Of a stretch of 64,000 nucleotides of DNA, positions 58,763 through 64,000 are shown in pieces. Under the pieces are notes generated by a model. That model ran no database searches. It saw only the letters and a program-made list of their open reading frames with translations, and was not told the DNA's origin. Origin of the DNA: Microcella frigidaquae (GTDB taxonomy: Bacteria; Actinomycetota; Actinomycetes; Actinomycetales; Microbacteriaceae). The stretch covers positions 1,426,001-1,490,000 of the forward strand of contig NZ_JACHBS010000001.1 in the NCBI RefSeq assembly GCF_014200395.1. Reading direction: 5' to 3'. Numbering within the stretch: the first letter of the stretch is position 1; each line of letters starts with the position of its first letter. Both the position numbers and the translations under genes were made by a program.

Positions 58763-60078
58763 GCTGCGCTCTCTTTCTGTTCGTTGCTCGGTGGGGCGTT
58801 GTCGGTGGGTGCACCGAATTCGTGGGCGGTGTCAACGGCGTGCGCGATCACGGCCGCGAGGCCGGTGCCGGCCACTTGCTCGCCAATGAGGGGAAGCTCG
58901 TTGTCGACGGTGATGCGCTGAGCGCGATTCCAGCTGACCGTCTCGACATGCTCAATGCTGTCGGCCGGGATGCTCACGCCCAGCAGTACGGAGGCATCGC
59001 GGCGGGCCTGCTCGACGTCGACCGGTTGCTCGTAGCTGAGCCGCACGATCTCTCGCCCCGCGGCGCGCTCACGCAGCCCCGGCCACTTCGCGGTCGCGTG
59101 GGTGAGCGCTCGAGCCTGAACCGTGCTGCCGCGTGCGACGAGCACACCCGTGCCGCGGGGGGCCGTGACCAGTGCGTCACGGTAGGGGCCGTCGGCGGCG
59201 AGCACCAGCGTCACGAGGTGGGTCTGGGTCGTACCACCCGTTTCGCCATGCTCGTTCGCGACGATTCCCGGAGCGGCAACCAGCACCCGACCGCTGATCA
59301 CATGCTCGTCTCCCCCGTCGCCGGCCACCACAACGTGGTCGGGGTGGGCGGCAATGACCCGCACGCCATAGTCGATCGCAACCCCAAAGCGGTCGAGTTC
59401 GGCGAGCAGGGCATCAACGAGAGTGGTCATGCCGCCGTCGATGCGGGCCACCAACGATCCGGCGGGTGCGTCAATGCGCATCCGCATGACAGCTCGGGCC
59501 AGCGAGTTTTCCCGCAACAGGTGATGCCGCAGCCCCGGCACCGAGGTGAGCGGCAACTGGTCGGGGTGTACCGAGTGGATTCCTTCGACGACGGGGGCGA
59601 CGAGTCGCTCGAGAACCGCGGCGCCCATGCGCCGACGAACCACGCCGCCCACGGTGGTCATCCGGGAGCCGATCGGGCCGGGCAACAACGCGTCAAGTTG
59701 AGCTCGCCATGCGCCGCGGCGCCCGACCACGCGAACGACGTCGGCGGCGAGCGGTGCCGAGGGAATCCCGAGCAGGCTCACCGCCGGCAAGGGCACGAGA
59801 TCGTTTTCGGGGGTGCACAACCAGGCGGGAGCATCCAAGGGCGATTCGATGCGGTCGGCGAGGCCAAGCCGCTCGAGGTAGTCGCGCACGAGTCCGCCCC
59901 GCGTGGCAAACGCTTCGGCTCCGAGGTCGATCCGCACGCCGTCGACCGTTGCGGCGGCAATCTGCCCTCCGGCGCGATCAGAGGCCTCGAGCACCCGAAC
60001 GGTGTGACCCAGCAGCACCAGTTCGCGAGCGGCGACAAGTCCGGCGATCCCCGCGCCGACGACGATCGTGTCGGTCAT
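58759..60078 (-). CDS. hemY: Coproporphyrinogen III oxidase (HemY/CgoX)
   Basis: A 439-residue FAD enzyme oxidising coproporphyrinogen III to coproporphyrin III. The FAD motif VVGAGIAGLVAARELV is at residues 6-21, RAGGQIAAA near 37, HHLLRENSLARAV near 187 and PLIGEQVAGTGL near the C-terminus. Gram-positive HemY in a hemQ operon is expected to act on coproporphyrinogen rather than protoporphyrinogen. A diverged paralogue lies at 36108-37511. ATG shares one base with the hemE stop. Confidence 0.93.
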   Translation of the reverse strand: MTDTIVVGAGIAGLVAARELVLLGHTVRVLEASDRAGGQIAAATVDGVRIDLGAEAFATRGGLVRDYLERLGLADRIESPLDAPAWLCTPENDLVPLPAVSLLGIPSAPLAADVVRVVGRRGAWRAQLDALLPGPIGSRMTTVGGVVRRRMGAAVLERLVAPVVEGIHSVHPDQLPLTSVPGLRHHLLRENSLARAVMRMRIDAPAGSLVARIDGGMTTLVDALLAELDRFGVAIDYGVRVIAAHPDHVVVAGDGGDEHVISGRVLVAAPGIVANEHGETGGTTQTHLVTLVLAADGPYRDALVTAPRGTGVLVARGSTVQARALTHATAKWPGLRERAAGREIVRLSYEQPVDVEQARRDASVLLGVSIPADSIEHVETVSWNRAQRITVDNELPLIGEQVAGTGLAAVIAHAVDTAHEFGAPTDNAPPSNEQKESAA

Positions 60079-61151
60079 TACTCTCGGCTCGCCGCGTCAT
60101 GCTCGTGAATGTAGGCCACCAGTCGGGTCAAGACGTCGGGATCGGTCTCGGGCGGAACACCGTGGCCAAGGTTGACGACGTGGGCGGGGGCGCGCTGACC
60201 GCGGCGCAACACATCATCGACATGCTCACGCAGCACCGGCCACGGTGCCGATAGCAGCGCCGAATCGATGTTGCCCTGCAGTGGTTTCGTGTCGCCGATC
60301 ACCCTGCTTGCCTCGTCGAGCGGAATCCTCCAGTCGATACCGATGGCATCAACGTCGAAGGCGGCGATCTGCGTCAGAATGCGGTCAGTTCCCAATCCGA
60401 AATGGATGCGCGGCACATCAAGCCCGTCGAGGTGGGCCAGTGCGCGTCGGGTGTGCGGGGCGACCGAACGCTCGTAGTCGAGGGCCGACACGGTTCCGAC
60501 CCACGAGTCGAACAGTTGCGCCGCCGACGCCCCGGCCTCAACCTGCGCGCGCATGAACTGCCCGGTGATGTCAGCACACCAGTCGAGCAGCGTCGCCCAC
60601 GATTGTGGGTCGGCGTGCATCATGGCTCGAGCGCGCGCCTGATCTTTCGAAGGCCCGCCCTCGATGAGGTACGCGGCGATCGTGAAGGGAGCGCCACCGA
60701 AGCCGATCAGCGGGGTTGACCCGAGTTCGGCGACGGTGAGCGCAACCGCCGCCCGAATGGGTTCGAGGGCTTCAGCGTCGAGGGGCCGCAGGCGTGCCAG
60801 GTCAGATGCGGAGCGAATCGGATCGTCGAGCACGGGCCCCCGCCCCGGCTCAATCCGGATCGGAAGGCCGGCGAGAAGCACGGGAACGACGATGTCGCTG
60901 AAGAAGATTCCGGCGTCGACACCGTGGCGGCGCACCGGCTGCAGGGTGATCTCGCTCGCCAGTTCGGGAGTCAGGCACGCCTGCAACATGTCGCCGCCCG
61001 CGCGCAGCGCGCGGTACTCCGGCAACGACCGACCGGCCTGCCGCATGAACCAAACGGGCAGGCGGGGGCCGCGTTCGCCCCGAAGCGCACGCACGAGGGG
61101 GGCCGAGGTCGTTCGGCCGTCCATGATCGGGTGCTGTTCAGTCAGGGTCAC
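60078..61151 (-). CDS. hemE: Uroporphyrinogen decarboxylase
   Basis: A 357-residue UroD that decarboxylates uroporphyrinogen III to coproporphyrinogen III. Signature 1 PVWFMRQAGRSLPEY near residues 34-48 and GFGGAPFTIAAYL near 146 are typical. It is first in the operon. The GTG at 61151 is six bases past TATCCT with no Shine-Dalgarno, so the operon mRNA is probably leaderless. Confidence 0.95.
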   Translation of the reverse strand: MTLTEQHPIMDGRTTSAPLVRALRGERGPRLPVWFMRQAGRSLPEYRALRAGGDMLQACLTPELASEITLQPVRRHGVDAGIFFSDIVVPVLLAGLPIRIEPGRGPVLDDPIRSASDLARLRPLDAEALEPIRAAVALTVAELGSTPLIGFGGAPFTIAAYLIEGGPSKDQARARAMMHADPQSWATLLDWCADITGQFMRAQVEAGASAAQLFDSWVGTVSALDYERSVAPHTRRALAHLDGLDVPRIHFGLGTDRILTQIAAFDVDAIGIDWRIPLDEASRVIGDTKPLQGNIDSALLSAPWPVLREHVDDVLRRGQRAPAHVVNLGHGVPPETDPDVLTRLVAYIHEHDAASRE

Positions 61152-61157
61152 TCATCA

Positions 61158-61255
61158 AGGATAGGCTCCGCAGACTGCGAGACCTCCCGGAGGGGCGTAC
61201 CCCGCCCTGCCACTCCGCCACCGGTCAGATTCGGTGGTGCGCCTGCGCGTAGACT
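61158..61255. promoter_or_regulatory. Divergent promoters of the heme operon and hemA
   Basis: Leftward, TATCCT (61163-61158) is six bases before the hemE GTG. Rightward, TAGACT (61250-61255) is eight bases before the hemA GTG. Both arrangements fit leaderless transcription from one 112-bp gap, so one regulator could control all nine genes. No iron-box-like palindrome was seen here. Confidence 0.55.
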
Positions 61256-61263
61256 GTTCTCCC

Positions 61264-62523
61264 GTGCTCCTCTGCATCACCGCGAACCACCGCAACACGC
61301 CGTTTGATGCGCTCGAACGGCTTGCTGTCGACGGTGAAGAGTTCGCCCGCATGGCGCGGGGCTCGCATGACGCCGTGCAGGGTGCCGTCGCTCTGGCAAC
61401 CTGCAATCGCCTCGAGGTGTACCTCGACGTCGATGCCCCGCCCATCAAAGCTCACGCGATCGCGCAGCAAAGCTTCCGTCAAACGCTGGAACAACTGGCC
61501 GGGCCTGAGGTGCTGACCGCAGCTGCAGGTGTCGAGTTGATTGACGACGCCGCGGCCGTTCACCACCTTTTCTCGGTGTGCGCGGGGCTTGACTCTGTCG
61601 CCGTCGGCGAAGAAGAGATTGCTGGTCAGGTTCGCCGTGCGGCCGCCACGGCGCGCGAGATCGGCGCCAGTTCGGGGCGTCTCGATCACGTCCTCCAAGA
61701 GGCCGTTCGTACGGCACGGCGAGCCCGCGCCCACGGCGACGCCAGTAAGACTGATCGCTCGTTGGCCCGACTGGCACTGGACATGGTTGAAAGTCGCATC
61801 GCCGATTGGGGGAGCACGCGCGTGCTGCTCGTCGGCACGGGTCGCTACGCGGCGACGACGGTTGCCTCGCTGGTCGAGCGGGGCGCTCGGCAGATCACGG
61901 TGTACTCGCCGACGGGGCGAGCGCAAATGTTCGCCACGCGCTACGGACTCACCCCGACCAACGACCTGCGCGACGCTCTCGCCACGAACGATGTCGTCAT
62001 CACCTGCACCACGCGGCTGTCGGTGAACGCCGATGATGTTCCCGAGGGTACGCACGCTCTCGTCGTCGACCTCGGCCTGCCGCGCAATGTTGACCCCGCG
62101 GTGGGGGACGTCGACGGCGTTTCGCTACTCGACCTCGAGACGATTCGCCTCCACGCTCCGCTGCTGCACTGGTCGGCCGAAGAGGATGCGCGCGCCGTCG
62201 TCGACTCGGCCGCCCACGCCTACACCACCTCGGCCTCGGTCGAACCCGCGATTGTCGCGTTACGCGAACACGTTCTCGCCGTCGTCGAACGGGAGATCGA
62301 ACGCACGCAGTCCCGCGATCACGACGGTCGCATCGCGGAAGCTCTGCGGCACCTCTCGGGCGTTCTCTTGCACACCCCCTCGACGTTGGCCCGCCATCAC
62401 GCGGCGGCCGGCCGCTCTGACCAGGTGATGGCAGCCGTGTCGACACTCTTCGGTCTGACCGTCGACGGGCACGAACAATCACAGGCATCACCAGAGCACC
62501 TGCGCCGCGACCTCCGGGCATAA
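61264..62523 (+). CDS. hemA: Glutamyl-tRNA reductase
   Basis: A 419-residue GluTR, the committed step to 5-aminolevulinate. The nucleophilic cysteine lies in LATCNRLEVY near residue 44; LDSVAVGEEEIAGQVRRA near 105 and the NADPH fold VLLVGTGRYAATT near 178 follow, with a helical dimerisation tail. The GTG at 61264 is preferred over a GTG ten codons upstream because the family starts at VLLCITANHR. Divergent from hemE; three bases before nucS. Confidence 0.94.
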   Translation: MLLCITANHRNTPFDALERLAVDGEEFARMARGSHDAVQGAVALATCNRLEVYLDVDAPPIKAHAIAQQSFRQTLEQLAGPEVLTAAAGVELIDDAAAVHHLFSVCAGLDSVAVGEEEIAGQVRRAAATAREIGASSGRLDHVLQEAVRTARRARAHGDASKTDRSLARLALDMVESRIADWGSTRVLLVGTGRYAATTVASLVERGARQITVYSPTGRAQMFATRYGLTPTNDLRDALATNDVVITCTTRLSVNADDVPEGTHALVVDLGLPRNVDPAVGDVDGVSLLDLETIRLHAPLLHWSAEEDARAVVDSAAHAYTTSASVEPAIVALREHVLAVVEREIERTQSRDHDGRIAEALRHLSGVLLHTPSTLARHHAAAGRSDQVMAAVSTLFGLTVDGHEQSQASPEHLRRDLRA

Positions 62524-62526
62524 CGG

Positions 62527-63222
62527 GTGCGTCTCGTCATTGCCCGCTGCTCGGTCGACTACGCCGGTCGGCTCAGCGCGCACCTGCCGCTCGCGACGCG
62601 CCTGCTGATCCACAAGAGCGACGGCAGCCTGCTCGTGCACGCCGATTCCCTCAGCTACAAGCCACTCAACTGGATGAGCCCGCCGTGCACGCTCGTCGTC
62701 GATGAGCCCGACGACGACCAGCGCGAGGCCGGCGTGGTCGAGCTGTGGCGCGTCACGCACGCGAAGACGGCCGACCTGCTCGTGGTGAGCATCCACGAGG
62801 TGCTGCACGACTCGGCGCACGAGCTTGGCGTCGACCCGGGTCTGCAGAAAGACGGTGTCGAGGCCCACCTGCAGAAGCTGCTGGCCGAGCACATCGAGCT
62901 GCTTGGGCCGGGCTTCACGCTCGTGCGCCGCGAGTACATGACGGCGATCGGCCCGGTCGACATTTTGGCGCGCGACGCGAGCGGAGCGTCCGTTGCCGTC
63001 GAGATCAAGCGCCGGGGCGGCATCGACGGTGTCGAGCAGCTGACGCGCTACCTCGAGCTCATGAACCGCGACCCGCTGCTCGCGCCGGTGGCCGGCGTGT
63101 TCGCCGCGCAGGAGATCACGCCGCAGGCGCGCACGCTCGCCGAAGACCGCGGCATCCGCTGCCTGCTGCTCGACTACGACGCCATGCGCGGCATGGACGA
63201 CGGGGTTCCGCGCCTCTTCTAG
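62527..63222 (+). CDS. nucS: Mismatch-specific endonuclease NucS (EndoMS)
   Basis: A 231-residue NucS that cuts DNA at mismatches, the MutS/MutL-independent mismatch repair of actinobacteria. The N-terminal DNA-binding domain ([16 protein letters not shown]) is followed by a RecB-like nuclease with GPVDILARD near 142 and VAVEIKRR near 158 (catalytic Asp, Glu, Lys). GTG at 62527 follows the hemA stop by three bases, so it may be co-transcribed with hemA. Codon use returns to the strong GC bias of the rest of the window. Confidence 0.94.
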   Translation: MRLVIARCSVDYAGRLSAHLPLATRLLIHKSDGSLLVHADSLSYKPLNWMSPPCTLVVDEPDDDQREAGVVELWRVTHAKTADLLVVSIHEVLHDSAHELGVDPGLQKDGVEAHLQKLLAEHIELLGPGFTLVRREYMTAIGPVDILARDASGASVAVEIKRRGGIDGVEQLTRYLELMNRDPLLAPVAGVFAAQEITPQARTLAEDRGIRCLLLDYDAMRGMDDGVPRLF

Positions 63223-63345
63223 TTGCTCGCGCGCACCCCGCCTTTTGGGAGTGGGATGCGGAGCCTTTCCCAGCCAGAACCCCTCCCGCCCCGGCACAAG
63301 GCTGGATACTCTTCACTTTCACCCACTCGCAGGGAGCCCGAACCC

Positions 63346-64000
63346 GTGCAGCACTACCCGAATTCTCGCGCGCGCCGTCGTGCCGCGGCGGCCGCCTGGG
63401 CCGTCACGCTCGGCCTGGCGGGCGTCGTCGTGCCCACCTCTCCCCTCTCGCCGGCCGCGGCACTGCAGAGCCCCACCGCCTGCGCGCCCGTCGCGCTCGA
63501 GAACGGGTCGTTCGAGACCCCGAGCATCGCCGCCAACAGCTGGTCGTCGGTGCTCGAGTCGGCCGTTCCCGGCTGGGAGACCAGCGCGACCGACAACCGC
63601 ATCGAGATCTGGCGCTCACCGTTCCAGGGCGTGCCGGTGCCGCAGGGCTCGCAGTTCGCGGAGATCAATGCGAACCAGCGGGCGACGATGTTCCAGGACA
63701 TCGCCACGACCCCGGGCGAGACGATCCGCTGGCAGGTGCAGCACCGCGGCCGCACCGGCGTCGACGTCATGGAGGTGCGCCTGGGCGCGCCCGACACGAC
63801 CCTCGCACTGCAGACGACGGCGTCGACCGGTCTCACCTGGACCACCTACTCCGGCCTGTACACCGTTCCGGCCGGGCAGACGACGACGCGGCTCGCGTTC
63901 GTGTCGATCAGCAGCGCCAACGGCAACGCCACCTTCGGCAACTTCATCGACGACGTCTCGGTGACCTCGAGCGCCTGCCTCGTCACGACCAAGAGCGTCG
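63346..64000 (+). CDS. Secreted protein, N-terminal part (C-terminus outside window)
   Basis: The visible 218 residues start with a basic n-region (RARRRAAAAAW) and hydrophobic signal peptide (about 15-38). The mature part begins with ENGSFETPS and contains WETSATDNRIEIW, FAEINANQ and FIDDVSV, the layout of a jelly-roll/carbohydrate-binding-like module common at the start of large actinobacterial surface proteins. GTG at 63346 has AGGGAG about ten bases upstream. The frame is open to the window end, so length and anchoring signal are unknown. Confidence 0.75.
   Translation, partial: MQHYPNSRARRRAAAAAWAVTLGLAGVVVPTSPLSPAAALQSPTACAPVALENGSFETPSIAANSWSSVLESAVPGWETSATDNRIEIWRSPFQGVPVPQGSQFAEINANQRATMFQDIATTPGETIRWQVQHRGRTGVDVMEVRLGAPDTTLALQTTASTGLTWTTYSGLYTVPAGQTTTRLAFVSISSANGNATFGNFIDDVSVTSSACLVTTKSV

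Noticed and set aside
1..64000. tRNA, rRNA and riboswitch genes.
   Set aside because: No T-loop-like gttcra motif with matching acceptor stem, rRNA segment or recognisable riboswitch core was seen by reading; a covariance-model scan would be decisive.

Overview
The window is a high-GC actinobacterial chromosome segment, most likely from the family Microbacteriaceae (genus not resolved; Microcella-like relatives are plausible). The signs are: strong G/C third-position bias; an archaeal/actinobacterial NucS mismatch endonuclease; F420-type LLM and PPOX oxidoreductases; surface proteins ending in LAxTG-type sorting signals; and many start codons preceded 6-8 bases upstream by a TAnnnT hexamer, the layout of leaderless actinobacterial transcripts. 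No tRNA, rRNA, CRISPR array, integrase or insertion sequence was seen. No stretch over 300 bases lacks a gene.

Layout. 1-7.6 kb: catabolic and housekeeping enzymes (FAH-family hydrolase, two-gene SDR/FAH unit, LLM oxidoreductase, serine hydrolase, two alpha/beta hydrolases, acyl-CoA dehydrogenase-like protein, kynureninase). 7.7-11.6 kb: a ferric-iron ABC importer whose lipoprotein gene carries a DtxR/IdeR-type iron box on its promoter, with a divergent Lrp regulator. 11.6-17.3 kb: the glyoxylate shunt (malate synthase, isocitrate lyase) with a divergent RamB-like regulator and a small GntR regulator. 17.3-24.4 kb: bifunctional PutA with a divergent LysR gene that overlaps a phytoene-desaturase-like oxidoreductase and a GH114 lipoprotein. 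24.5-27.9 kb: a two-gene island of different codon use, an MmeI-like restriction-methylation enzyme fused translationally to a DUF3800 (RNase H-like) protein. 28-34 kb: DUF202 pair, thioesterase, DNA glycosylase, DUF4190 protein, PPOX oxidoreductase, 6-phosphofructokinase, AcuI-type reductase, DUF1304 protein.

34.1-37.5 kb holds second copies of uroporphyrinogen-III synthase and coproporphyrinogen/protoporphyrinogen oxidase, separated by a DUF3618/holin-like/YtxH-like membrane operon. 38-43 kb encodes two large sorted surface proteins that share a promoter architecture with 8-bp tandem repeats in about 137-base leaders. 43-50.4 kb: beta-lactamase-like hydrolase, M13 peptidase, MFS transporter, CorA, TatA-like protein and a Ktr/Trk potassium uptake pair. 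50.5-52.7 kb: a second MFS transporter and an SDR.

52.7-62.5 kb is a complete heme block: hemA reads rightward, and leftward an eight-gene fully overlapping operon hemE-hemY-hemQ-hemH-hemC-hemB-hemL-hemD. With hemQ (coproheme decarboxylase) and no hemN/hemF, it encodes the coproporphyrin-dependent route from glutamyl-tRNA to heme. nucS follows hemA, and the window ends inside a secreted protein gene.

The most interesting items are the MmeI-like/DUF3800 module, the duplicated heme genes with an expanding 18-bp repeat, the twin surface-protein genes with repeat-bearing leaders, and several unassigned long inverted repeats placed at promoter distances.
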